From: a candidate division SR1 bacterium
Lineage (GTDB): Bacteria; Patescibacteriota; JACMRA01
Assembly (NCBI GenBank): GCA_014377045.1
Contig: JACMQI010000005.1
Span: 1 to 64,000, forward strand
Direction: 5' to 3'
DNA length: 64,000 bases
Shown here: in pieces, positions 43,905-52,303 of the stretch
How the letters are laid out: each line of letters starts with the position of its first letter
How positions within the stretch are numbered: the first letter of the stretch is position 1
Position numbers and translations under genes: made by a program
Notes under the pieces: model-generated
What the model saw: the letters and a program-made list of their open reading frames with translations, nothing else
Told to the model about the DNA's origin: nothing
Databases searched by the model: none

Positions 43905-44720
43905 ATGAATATACATAAAATAGCTAAAAAACAGTATAATATTCAAAAGAGTGCTTTAAAAACTACTCCAAAACAAAAAAACATTGGTAGGCTAATAAAA
44001 AACGCTTATATAGATCGAAAGAAAAAAATAAATAAAGATAATATAATTTACTATTTTGTCGGATTTACATTGTTAATTATATTTATATTATACATAACAC
44101 CTATTATTTACCAAAATTTAACTAAAAAGCGAAGCGAGGTTTTTAAAATAGAATATTCTCAGGCATCAAGAAAAGATAACTTAAAAATTGACGCATCTAA
44201 AATAGGTAATGTCATTGAAGATAATGGTCAGAAAAGTATTATAGAAAATAAAGAAGTAAAAGTAGGAAGTGCAAATGAACTTTTGCAGATATTTCAACAA
44301 AGCCTTAATAATAAAACATTTGATAACTTTAAATCCTATTTGGAAAGAGATGCAAAACTATTTGTATGGAAACCTTCAAAAACTAATGGCTGTTGTATTG
44401 TAGAAAATTCTACAAATGATTATATGATAGGTTTTTTAAAAGTAATAAGTCTTGATAACCCAAGTTGGAATTTTGACCAAAACCAAGCTGATATAAAAGG
44501 CGTACAAGACATCGAAGGCCGATTTAAAGACAATTATATTGGAATAAACAATAAAGATGCCATGATAGGTATAAAAATTTCAAGCAGTAATAAGATATCT
44601 GAAATTAATATAACTATTAGCATTAAAGAGGTATATAATTCTACTATCGATTATAATGCTAGTGGATTTCAAAAAGTATATTTAACAGAAGAACAATTGA
44701 AACAAATTAGTCAGAAATAA
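43905..44720 (+). CDS. Bitopic membrane protein of unknown function
   Basis: 271 residues: about 45 very basic cytoplasmic residues, one membrane helix (about 48-67) and an external domain of about 200 residues. The external part has an NTF2-like flavour (ELLQIFQQSLNNKTFDNFKSYLERDAKLFVW). It is third in the run beginning at 40890, 16 bp after the solute-binding gene. Family not recognised. Confidence 0.6.
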   Translation: MNIHKIAKKQYNIQKSALKTTPKQKNIGRLIKNAYIDRKKKINKDNIIYYFVGFTLLIIFILYITPIIYQNLTKKRSEVFKIEYSQASRKDNLKIDASKIGNVIEDNGQKSIIENKEVKVGSANELLQIFQQSLNNKTFDNFKSYLERDAKLFVWKPSKTNGCCIVENSTNDYMIGFLKVISLDNPSWNFDQNQADIKGVQDIEGRFKDNYIGINNKDAMIGIKISSSNKISEINITISIKEVYNSTIDYNASGFQKVYLTEEQLKQISQK

Positions 44721-44761
44721 ATATTACTTATAGTATTGATTAGTAACTCAATTGTTAGACA

Positions 44762-45409
44762 TTATTTTAATTGATCCTTCATTGCCTGTGCGTTTAGATA
44801 GGCATTATCTTTCATGTGTAATTCTTTATTTTTTTGCCGTAATTGGCTAATTGTAGCTGATATATATGCGGGATTAGGAACATTATTGAAAACAAAACCA
44901 TTTATTTTTCTATCATTTTCTGCTTTTGGATCTGAACTTTGTCCTAAGGTCGATCCAGCAGTTTGAACTATTACATCACCATAGTTAAAAATTGTGCCCC
45001 AGAACCCATTTTGATTGTATGATACATCTTCAATGTTATCTATAGGTAATTCACTAACTTCTCTTAAAAATAGACCTCTCTGGTCGATATCTATAATTCT
45101 TTCACTTGTTACAATTTGTAGTGATAGATAATAATTGTGAAAAAATAGAGTAAAAGTAGTGAGTAGGAGAATATTTACTATATAAAATGTACTATCGATA
45201 GCATCTAATAATATATTATCTAAATAAGCAGCTATAATGACTTTCAAGAGCCAAAAAATTATAAAGGTAAAAATAAAACTAATAAGTTTTACAAACAAAA
45301 AAATCAAATCTTCTCTTGCAATAAGTACAATATCTTCATCAGCTCTAATTTTATTTGGAAAATTTTTGTTTGTCCATAATTTTGAGTCTGCATATTTTTC
45401 ATTTTTCAT
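44762..45409 (-). CDS. Membrane protein with bacterial PH (bPH2) domain
   Basis: 215 residues. Two membrane helices (about 32-55 and 62-90) are followed by a PH-like domain: IVTSERIIDIDQRGLFLREVSELPIDNIEDVSY, then WGTIFNYGDVIVQTAGS, the classic YdbS/bPH2 pattern. Function in the family is unknown; a link to membrane stress or secretion is suspected. It lies 13 bp downstream of the CtpA gene on the same strand, so an operon is likely. Confidence 0.85.
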   Translation of the reverse strand: MKNEKYADSKLWTNKNFPNKIRADEDIVLIAREDLIFLFVKLISFIFTFIIFWLLKVIIAAYLDNILLDAIDSTFYIVNILLLTTFTLFFHNYYLSLQIVTSERIIDIDQRGLFLREVSELPIDNIEDVSYNQNGFWGTIFNYGDVIVQTAGSTLGQSSDPKAENDRKINGFVFNNVPNPAYISATISQLRQKNKELHMKDNAYLNAQAMKDQLK

Positions 45410-45422
45410 AAGGTTTTATACT

Positions 45423-46577
45423 TTAGTTATTTTTTAAAGCTTCTATAGCTTTTTGTATAATATCATCTCCTTCATATGCTTTGATATCTGGAGCCAAGCC
45501 TTCCTTATTTATCTCAGCGCCGTTTGGAGTTAACCATTTAGCTATTGTAAGCTTTAGTGTATCTCCGTTTTTCAGTTTAAATAAGCTTTGAACCACACCT
45601 TTTCCAAAAGTCTTTTGCCCAATCAGTTTTATACTTCTATTGTCTCTTAAACTACCGGCAAGTATTTCGCTTGCCGAAGCAGTGTATCTGTCAGTCAATA
45701 TAACAATAGGGTACGATTCTAATGAAATATTTTTTTGTTTTGTAAACAGCTTAGTTTGTTCCAATTTATTTTGTTCTATTACTACTGTTTGGTCAGGTTT
45801 TTGCAAGTATGATGCTATTTCTACAGTTTCATTAAGCAATCCTCCAGTATTTGACCGCAAATCAAGTATAATAGACTTAATATTTTTATTATCTATAACT
45901 TTTTGAACTATTTCTTTAAATTTGCTACTCACATCATTTCCAAAGGAAGTAATAGTTATAATACCTATATCATTTTTTGTTGTTAATGTAACTAATTCGT
46001 TTGCTATAGGAGCTCTAGTCACGTTAAAATCAATAGTTTCTCCAGTTCGACTAATGGTCAATTTGACGGATGTTCCTGACTTACCTCTTATTTTATCGCC
46101 AATCTTATCGAAATCTAAGTTTTTGATTTCTTCGTTATCTACTTTCTCAATAATATCATCTACCTTTAAACCTAATTTTTCTGCCGGGCTATTTGATAAG
46201 ACTTTAGTAACGATATAACCTTCTTTCTTTTGATTGAACCCTATACCGATACCTTCATACTTTTCGTCTAAACTATTTTGGAAATTGTTATATTCAGTAT
46301 CTGAAAAATATGTACTATATGGATCTTGTAAAGAAGAGACGATACCTTTCAATTCAGCAGTTTCTACATCTTCTTGATTAGTAATATCTTTATCAATATA
46401 GTTTTTAGATATTATATTTAAGATTTCCGCTTTACGATTTTCAAATTGAGAAGTCGATTCGTTATTTTTGAAAGGTAAAATAAGCCTATTGCGATTGATA
46501 TACAATAAGGCTCCTAAGAAAATAAAAATCGCTATTATTGAAATGACTGTTTGGACTAATTTGAAAAGTAGTTTCAT
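45423..46577 (-). CDS. C-terminal processing protease (S41A, CtpA type)
   Basis: 384 residues: an N-terminal anchor helix (about 8-27), a PDZ domain (GIGIGFNQKKEGYIVTKVL, SPAEKLGLKVDDII) and the S41 catalytic domain with IILDLRSNTGGLL, the Ser of YTASASEILAG and the Lys of TFGKGVVQS, a Ser-Lys dyad. Normal in length and residues. It would degrade or trim proteins outside the membrane. The gene for a PH-domain membrane protein follows 13 bp downstream. Confidence 0.95.
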   Translation of the reverse strand: MKLLFKLVQTVISIIAIFIFLGALLYINRNRLILPFKNNESTSQFENRKAEILNIISKNYIDKDITNQEDVETAELKGIVSSLQDPYSTYFSDTEYNNFQNSLDEKYEGIGIGFNQKKEGYIVTKVLSNSPAEKLGLKVDDIIEKVDNEEIKNLDFDKIGDKIRGKSGTSVKLTISRTGETIDFNVTRAPIANELVTLTTKNDIGIITITSFGNDVSSKFKEIVQKVIDNKNIKSIILDLRSNTGGLLNETVEIASYLQKPDQTVVIEQNKLEQTKLFTKQKNISLESYPIVILTDRYTASASEILAGSLRDNRSIKLIGQKTFGKGVVQSLFKLKNGDTLKLTIAKWLTPNGAEINKEGLAPDIKAYEGDDIIQKAIEALKNN

Positions 46578-46648
46578 GTTAAAGTATGATGTGTAAAATA
46601 TAATAATTTGTCAAAAAAAGAATTGTTGATTAAGAAATAATATAAGCT

Positions 46649-47848
46649 ATGAATATTGGTATTGATTTAAGAGGCCTCAATTATATGCCATTGACAGGTA
46701 TAAATACCTATACAATTCATTTTTTATATTGTTTAAGTAACATCAAGTATAACCATCCTAATATGCATTTTACAGCTATAGGGTTGCAATCAGATGTATA
46801 TGACAAAATTAGCTTGGAATATCCATTTATTTACAAATTATTTGAAAGACGGATAACAACCTCGCAGTATTTTGGTTTCCAAAAATTGGCTATACCACAG
46901 TTATTACTATCTATATTTACTATATTCAAGATAAGAGTTACTAAAAATTTGAATTGGGCTAATTGTATTAGCTTTGATTTGATTTTGCAGCCACAACCTA
47001 AACCACTTCTTAAAAATGAGAAAAGTAATCTATTAGTTGTTTTTCATGATATTTATAGTGCAATAAATACTAGCACTATGAGTTTTAAGCAGAGGATATT
47101 AGAAAACGCTTATAGCTATAGGATTATAGCAAAGGCAAGCCGCTATATTTTTGCTAATTCAATTTCAACAGCAATGGATCTAAAAAATTTGTTAAAAATT
47201 GAAGAGTTTAAAATTCAACTTGTTTATCCTGCAAAACCTATTTGGAAAGCTTTTTCTAATAAACAAGTTCAGCCTAAATATAATAAAACTATTATCCCTT
47301 CAGAAAGATATATGTTATGTGTTTCAGGTATAGAGCCTCGTAAAAATTGGATAAATATATTAAAAGCCTTTAAGTACACTCAGCAAAAAAACGATAGTTC
47401 TGGTTATCATTTGGTTTTAGTAGGTAGAATCGTTGATGAAAAATACTATAAAACACTCATCTTACTTATAAAAAGCCTAGATATTAAAAATGTTACATTT
47501 CATTTGGACTTAAACCAAGAAGAAAAGCACGAGTTATATCAAAATTGCGATTTTTTATTATATCCTTCTTTTTATGAAGGTTTTGGGTTTCCTATAATTG
47601 AAGCACTTGAATACGAAAAACCTGTGATAACGTCTAAAATCAGCAGTATGCCTGAACTTGCAAAAGAAAGTGGGCTGTATGTGAATCCGTTAAACTACCT
47701 AGAGATTGCGAGTGCTATGGAGATACTGCAAAAAGATAGAATGTTTTACCAATATTTAGTCAATTCTATCGATGTAGATAAGATAAAATATAGCTGGAAC
47801 GAACTGGAAATAGCTTTAGAAAAAATATTGAAATTTGACGAAATATAG
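46649..47848 (+). CDS. Family 4 glycosyltransferase
   Basis: 399 residues with the GT-B fold. The N-terminus MNIGIDLRGLNYMPLTGINTY is the acceptor-domain entry. The C-terminal donor domain has LCVSGIEPRKNW, YHLVLVGR, the helix LYQNCDFLLYPSFYEGFGFPIIEALEYEKP with the family EGFGFP motif, and SSMPELAKESGLYVNP. Probably adds a sugar to a lipid-linked or surface glycan. It precedes dedA, whose promoter lies inside its 3' end. Confidence 0.9.
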   Translation: MNIGIDLRGLNYMPLTGINTYTIHFLYCLSNIKYNHPNMHFTAIGLQSDVYDKISLEYPFIYKLFERRITTSQYFGFQKLAIPQLLLSIFTIFKIRVTKNLNWANCISFDLILQPQPKPLLKNEKSNLLVVFHDIYSAINTSTMSFKQRILENAYSYRIIAKASRYIFANSISTAMDLKNLLKIEEFKIQLVYPAKPIWKAFSNKQVQPKYNKTIIPSERYMLCVSGIEPRKNWINILKAFKYTQQKNDSSGYHLVLVGRIVDEKYYKTLILLIKSLDIKNVTFHLDLNQEEKHELYQNCDFLLYPSFYEGFGFPIIEALEYEKPVITSKISSMPELAKESGLYVNPLNYLEIASAMEILQKDRMFYQYLVNSIDVDKIKYSWNELEIALEKILKFDEI

Positions 47849-47867
47849 AATATCGGTGTATTATAAT
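47835..47867 (+). promoter_or_regulatory. dedA promoter inside the upstream gene's end
   Basis: TTGACG at 47835-47840 and TATAAT at 47862-47867 (a long 21-bp spacer). The TATAAT ends 9 bp before the chosen ATG at 47877, the leaderless spacing seen at uppP and leuS. Confidence 0.45.
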
Positions 47868-47876
47868 CAAAGATTT

Positions 47877-48503
47877 ATGAACATAAAAGATTATATATTA
47901 TATTTTGGAAATTTTGGATATTTATTCATATATATTATATTATTTGCTATTGTTTTTGCTGAGTCAGGCCTATTTGTAGGTGCTTTATTACCTGGAGACA
48001 GTTTACTTTTTACTGCTGGTATTTTAGCTGCGGAAGAATATATCAATATATATGTACTTTTGATTGTGTTTGCAATTGCGGCAATTGCAGGAGATTCTTT
48101 CGGATATTATTTTGGACGAAAAGTAGGTAAAAAGTTATTTAATAAGCCTGATTCAAAATTTTTTCACAAAGATAATTTACTAATTGCCGAAAAATTTTAT
48201 GAAAAGCACGGAAAAATTACTGTTATATTAGCTAGATTTATACCTATTGTTAGAACTTTTGCACCTATCGTTGCAGGAATAAGTAACATGAGCTATTCAA
48301 TTTTTATATTTTATAATGTAATTGGCGGAATTATTTGGTCATCTGGTATAACACTTGCTGGATATTTTTTGGGCAAGCTTATTCCTGATATAGACAAATA
48401 TTTGTTGCCTTTTATTATTGGAATTATTGTGATTACTATATTGCCTACCATTTTTCATTTTCGGAAAGAGTCTAAAAAATCTAATATTGACAAATTTCTA
48501 TAA
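47877..48503 (+). CDS. DedA/VTT family membrane protein
   Basis: I start at ATG 47877 (MNIKDYILYFGNFGYL, 208 residues), which matches the family N-terminus and sits 9 bp after a TATAAT. Typical motifs: AESGLFVGALLPGDSLLFTAG, AGDSFGYYFGRKVGK and ARFIPIVRTFAPIVAG, the conserved Arg-rich stretch of DedA proteins. Several members flip undecaprenyl phosphate or phospholipids back across the membrane, which fits the nearby mraY and the uppP gene elsewhere in the window. Length is normal. Confidence 0.93.
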   Translation: MNIKDYILYFGNFGYLFIYIILFAIVFAESGLFVGALLPGDSLLFTAGILAAEEYINIYVLLIVFAIAAIAGDSFGYYFGRKVGKKLFNKPDSKFFHKDNLLIAEKFYEKHGKITVILARFIPIVRTFAPIVAGISNMSYSIFIFYNVIGGIIWSSGITLAGYFLGKLIPDIDKYLLPFIIGIIVITILPTIFHFRKESKKSNIDKFL

Positions 48504-48522
48504 ATTTAAGATTATAACTCAA

Positions 48523-48666
48523 ATGTCTAAAATTCAAAAATTATTAGATCGCACACAAGATCTTACTGATAAGCAAAAAATAGTTTTATCTATAGTGATG
48601 TCTGTGTTGGTGATTATTTTTGTTGTCTTAGCATTATCTTTGATAAATAGTTTGCTTAAAATTTGA
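48523..48666 (+). CDS. 47-residue membrane peptide translationally coupled to mraY
   Basis: ATG 48523 to TGA 48666. 47 residues: a polar helix (MSKIQKLLDRTQDLTDKQK) and one transmembrane helix (about 21-42). Its TGA overlaps the mraY ATG as TGATG, a coupling arrangement, and it lies 19 bp after dedA. I do not recognise it. Position and coupling support a real gene, possibly a small regulator or subunit of wall synthesis. Confidence 0.6.
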   Translation: MSKIQKLLDRTQDLTDKQKIVLSIVMSVLVIIFVVLALSLINSLLKI

Positions 48667-49802
48667 TGAACATGGTATACACTGAAATATATTTACAGGC
48701 GGCTAAAGTATTTACTTATTCGGCTCTTTCTTTTGTGTTAGCAATGTGGTGGGCGCCAAGCCTCATTTCTTTACTTAGGTGGTTAAAATTTTGGAAGAAA
48801 TCTAGTCGTAATATTGCAATGACTGGTGAAGAGTTGACAGCAACGAAAGAATTTTATAGTCAAGATGAAGCAAAACTAAAAGTACCAAGGGCAGGGGGAT
48901 TACTCATTTGGATTACTACCTTGACCTTTGCATTTATATTTTGGTTTATTTTAAAATTATCACCTAATGGTAATAAGACTGCCGAATTTCTTAACTTCAT
49001 CGATAGAAGAGAGACTTTCATTCCCATTGGAACATTATTCTTTGCTTCAATCTTTGGTTTTGTAGATGATGCTTTGGCTACATTGGAGACAGGTGGAAAT
49101 TATAAGGCTGGAGGACTCAAGCTTAGCTATAGGCTTTTTTTAGTAACAACCTTGAGCTTTTTTATAGGGCTTTGGTTTCATTTCAGACTTAATCTGAGTT
49201 CTATTTCATTTGGATTCACTAATGTAATATTGACTGATTTTAATGTACCTATTGATACATTTGGTCATAGCTTTAATGGTTCGTGGCTTATCGTTCCAAT
49301 AACAATGGTAATTTTACTAGGACTTTATGGTAGTTCAATGATAGATGGATTCGATGGAATGAGTTCAGGTGTACTAATACCTATCTATTTATGCTTTGCT
49401 GGTATTGCTTTTTCTAAAGGATTTTATGATATTGCTACTCTCTTAATGGTTATTATTGGAAGTATGGCTGCATATTTATGGTATAACATTCCACCAGCTA
49501 AGTTTTATATGGGAGATACAGGTATTATGGGACTTTTACTTACGCTTGGAGTAGTTGCTATACTGTTAGATGTAGTATATTTGCTTCCTGTTGCCGGCTT
49601 TGTACTGGTAATGACGGAGGCTTCTGTGATAATCCAAGTATTTTCAAAAAAATTCTTTAAAAGAAAAGTGTTTTTGGCAGCACCGCTTCATCATCATCTT
49701 GAGTCCATCGGATGGCTGAGGCATCAGGTAACTATGAGATATTGGCTTATATCCATAATGTCTAGCACCGTAGCATTTGCTCTTGGATTACTATTAAGGT
49801 GA
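48666..49802 (+). CDS. mraY: Phospho-N-acetylmuramoyl-pentapeptide transferase
   Basis: Forms lipid I by moving phospho-MurNAc-pentapeptide onto undecaprenyl phosphate. About 378 residues with ten membrane helices. The family motifs are present: FGFVDDALA (the Asp pair), MIDGFDGMSSG, FYMGDTGIMGL and APLHHHLESIGW with the His triad. I begin at the ATG at 48666, which overlaps the TGA of the small gene before it. No other mur genes are next to it, unlike the usual mur cluster. Confidence 0.95.
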   Translation: MNMVYTEIYLQAAKVFTYSALSFVLAMWWAPSLISLLRWLKFWKKSSRNIAMTGEELTATKEFYSQDEAKLKVPRAGGLLIWITTLTFAFIFWFILKLSPNGNKTAEFLNFIDRRETFIPIGTLFFASIFGFVDDALATLETGGNYKAGGLKLSYRLFLVTTLSFFIGLWFHFRLNLSSISFGFTNVILTDFNVPIDTFGHSFNGSWLIVPITMVILLGLYGSSMIDGFDGMSSGVLIPIYLCFAGIAFSKGFYDIATLLMVIIGSMAAYLWYNIPPAKFYMGDTGIMGLLLTLGVVAILLDVVYLLPVAGFVLVMTEASVIIQVFSKKFFKRKVFLAAPLHHHLESIGWLRHQVTMRYWLISIMSSTVAFALGLLLR

Positions 49803-49939
49803 TCTAAACATTAAAAATACTAATTAATTTACTTTCCTCAAAAAGTCACTTGACATATATATGCTTGATTATAGAAAGTAAAGGAATCAATCTAACACAT
49901 TTTCCTTTAAAACATTCATATAAAAGAAGAAAAGCTTAC

Positions 49940-50315
49940 ATGTCAGGTTCAATCAAAAAAGTTATCGTAATATTTACTGTAATAACTTCGACAATTGTAT
50001 TATCTACTGGTATATTTCAAGTCAACATTTCAGCACTTGAAAACTCACAACCAGCTAGTTCAAGTCAAACTTATCGAACTTGGTGGGGTAATTATACCTA
50101 TCTAATCAAGCAAGAAGCTTATAGCTTAGCCAATTGGTTTAAAAGTAAGCAAAGAGATCTGGCAAATACAAGCAAATGCTTCTACGTTTGGACCAGTTAC
50201 ACTTATCGCAATTATTCCTGGAGTTTGGTCAATCCAAGCCGCGGCAGTTGCTGATAACTTAAATTATTGTGCAAATAATCACAATCAAGCTTATTTCAAG
50301 ATTTTGGTTCTATAG
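49940..50315 (+). pseudogene. Small secreted protein gene, probably frameshifted
   Basis: From ATG 49940 (RBS-like AAAGAAGAAAAG just before) a signal peptide (to about residue 35) and a polar stretch read naturally up to about 50160. The frame then turns into Trp/Tyr/Ser-rich noise and stops at 50252-50254. The neighbouring frame, open from 50130, reads ANASTFGPVTLIAIIPG, VWSIQAAAVADNLNY and CANNHNQ, a typical hydrophobic segment, and ends at TAG 50313-50315. A frameshift around 50160-50175 would join them into about 125 residues. A bacteriocin-like or small surface peptide is possible, but the family is not recognised. Confidence 0.5.
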
Positions 50316-50383
50316 TATAAATTATATTTATCCAGTCGCTTGCAGGTAGTTTCTAAATTTCAAAAAGCTCATTTTACAACTTC

Positions 50384-50424
50384 GAGACTAGCAGGTTGAC
50401 AAACCTTGCTAGTCTCTCTTTTTC
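50384..50424 (+). terminator. Strong rho-independent terminator
   Basis: GAGACTAGCA-GGTT (50384-50397) pairs with AACC-TTGCTAGTCTC (50402-50416), 14 bp with one bulge, then a T-rich run. It ends the small secreted gene at 49940. Confidence 0.85.
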
Positions 50425-50441
50425 TAAATAAAAATATTATT

Positions 50442-50711
50442 ATGCTTAACTTGTTTCAATCATTAATTTCAGTCCTAATAGGATTCACAATTTTTACAAC
50501 ATATACTTTTCTTAAAAAGAAAAAACTATACACATTAAATAAGATATATTGGCTTTTATTAGCTATTTCTATTATAGGATTATTCTTGAGTATCTTAAAT
50601 AATCGATTAATATTTGTAGATATAAATCAATCTAATTTATTTTCAGATATTATTTTGTATGTAGCAATTTTAACATCAGTACTCAGTGGGATTTTAAATT
50701 TTAATAAATAA
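50442..50711 (+). CDS. Small membrane protein, three helices
   Basis: From ATG 50442 (MLNLFQSLISVLIGF) 89 residues with three predicted membrane helices separated by a Lys-rich loop (FLKKKKLYTLNK). Family not recognised. Four bases separate it from the next small membrane gene, so the two form a pair. Confidence 0.55.
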   Translation: MLNLFQSLISVLIGFTIFTTYTFLKKKKLYTLNKIYWLLLAISIIGLFLSILNNRLIFVDINQSNLFSDIILYVAILTSVLSGILNFNK

Positions 50712-50715
50712 TAAA

Positions 50716-50913
50716 ATGTCAGAAAATAGTAGAAGGCCAGTAGGTGACGATTCATGGATAAAGATAATTGAGTTTTTACCAGATCGGGTAATTAATTTGT
50801 ATTATTTTATATTTAGAATAAAAAATATTAGTAGAAATACAAGCTTTTTAATATTTGTACTAACTTATATATTTTTGATAGTCTTAATTTTACTTATTGT
50901 ATTCAATCAATAA
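50716..50913 (+). CDS. Small bitopic membrane protein
   Basis: 65 residues: about 40 polar residues starting MSENSRRPVGDDSWIK and one C-terminal membrane helix (about 42-63). It is separated by 4 bp from the preceding small membrane gene, suggesting co-translation and a joint function. Family not recognised. Confidence 0.5.
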   Translation: MSENSRRPVGDDSWIKIIEFLPDRVINLYYFIFRIKNISRNTSFLIFVLTYIFLIVLILLIVFNQ

Positions 50914-50952
50914 ATTATTAAAAATTAATATTTTAACTACGTGTTTAATAGT

Positions 50953-52218
50953 TTATTTTTTAAACTCTTTAATTTCAAGGTTGTTGCTTACAATTACTAC
51001 TTTCATTGTATCTAGGCTATTTGCTAGATTTTCATAAATTTCCTTTATATTCTCTTTAGTCACATTTTTTATTCTATTGGTATAATCTTCATAGGACTCT
51101 AATTTGCCATAGTTTTGTAGTGTGCTTAGGCTAAAATTTATCATGGATCCAGGTGCGTCTTCCGCTATTTCCTGCTGCTTATATAAGACATTTTTGAACT
51201 CATCAAATTTTTGTGGTTTAAAGTATGTTTCAAAGTCTGAAAAGGTTTTTTTGATTTCCTCAATAATAGTATTTATATTTTGTATTTCGGATGAAAAACT
51301 AATAATTGACTGCTGGTGTTTTTTGCTAAATCCACAACTTATACCATAAACTAAACCTAATTCATCTCTTAACCTATCATAAAGTATACCTCCATATTTC
51401 ATATACAAATTATTGAATATTTTGATTGATGGGTCATTTTTCCATGAAATAGGCATATCTAAATATACTGTGACTTCAGCATGTTTGTGAGCCAACTTAT
51501 GAACTATTGGTAATGTAGTGAAGGGTAGATAACTGGACGGTAAGGTAAAGTCAACAGGGTTTTTTAGATTTTCGTTTGCAAATAGTTCATGCTTATCTAG
51601 TATATACGAATTTATTTTATTTATAATATAGTCATTATCTATACCACCACCACTTATACAGATATAAATATGACTTTTTTCAAGATTGTGTTTATGTAAT
51701 CTGCTAAAATCTTCAATCTTAGTCTCAGAAACTAATTTACTATCACCTAAAGTCTCGTGGTTATCACTTGAATCAGGTGTAAAGACTTGCTTCATAATGT
51801 CATAATGAAGTTTATAATTTGGATCTCCTCTTCGCTCACTTATTTCACGAAGTACTATTTCTTTTTCTCTATTGAGATCCTTTTGATCAAATGTAGGCTC
51901 AAAGACTACCTCAAGAATTAAATCTATCATTTTATAAAAATCTAAGTAATGTCCACCAGCTTCAAAACCCATTGTTTTAGGTCCGGTATAAGCATTTACA
52001 TATATATTTTCTCTAAAAGTATAATCTTTAAGTTGTTGAAAATCTAAATCTTTGGTGCGAGATACGATGCAGTGTTCTAAAAGATGCTTTCTACCTCGAT
52101 CTTTTGGATCTTCAAACCAGCTTCCCCCACTTGGTAAGATAACTTCAATATTGACTTTTTTGCGATCTAAGGGTTGCGAGATAAGATGTATAGTAGGGGT
52201 TATATTGATGTAGTTCAT
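50953..52218 (-). CDS. M16 family zinc peptidase
   Basis: 421 residues. The inverted zinc motif HxxEH is present as HLLEH (His45, Glu48, His49), with the distal Glu in EKEIVLREISERR. The first half is the catalytic domain; the second half (from about 220) carries GGILYDRLRDELGLVYGI, the usual non-catalytic M16 domain. No signal peptide, so probably cytosolic, degrading or trimming small peptides. It follows the RND gene after 85 bp on the same strand. Confidence 0.92.
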   Translation of the reverse strand: MNYINITPTIHLISQPLDRKKVNIEVILPSGGSWFEDPKDRGRKHLLEHCIVSRTKDLDFQQLKDYTFRENIYVNAYTGPKTMGFEAGGHYLDFYKMIDLILEVVFEPTFDQKDLNREKEIVLREISERRGDPNYKLHYDIMKQVFTPDSSDNHETLGDSKLVSETKIEDFSRLHKHNLEKSHIYICISGGGIDNDYIINKINSYILDKHELFANENLKNPVDFTLPSSYLPFTTLPIVHKLAHKHAEVTVYLDMPISWKNDPSIKIFNNLYMKYGGILYDRLRDELGLVYGISCGFSKKHQQSIISFSSEIQNINTIIEEIKKTFSDFETYFKPQKFDEFKNVLYKQQEIAEDAPGSMINFSLSTLQNYGKLESYEDYTNRIKNVTKENIKEIYENLANSLDTMKVVIVSNNLEIKEFKK

Positions 52219-52303
52219 ATTATGGATTAAACTTTAAATCACTATAAATGTCAATATGATCAAAGAACTATATCTTATATAATTATTTTTTATGTAAGAA
52301 ATC

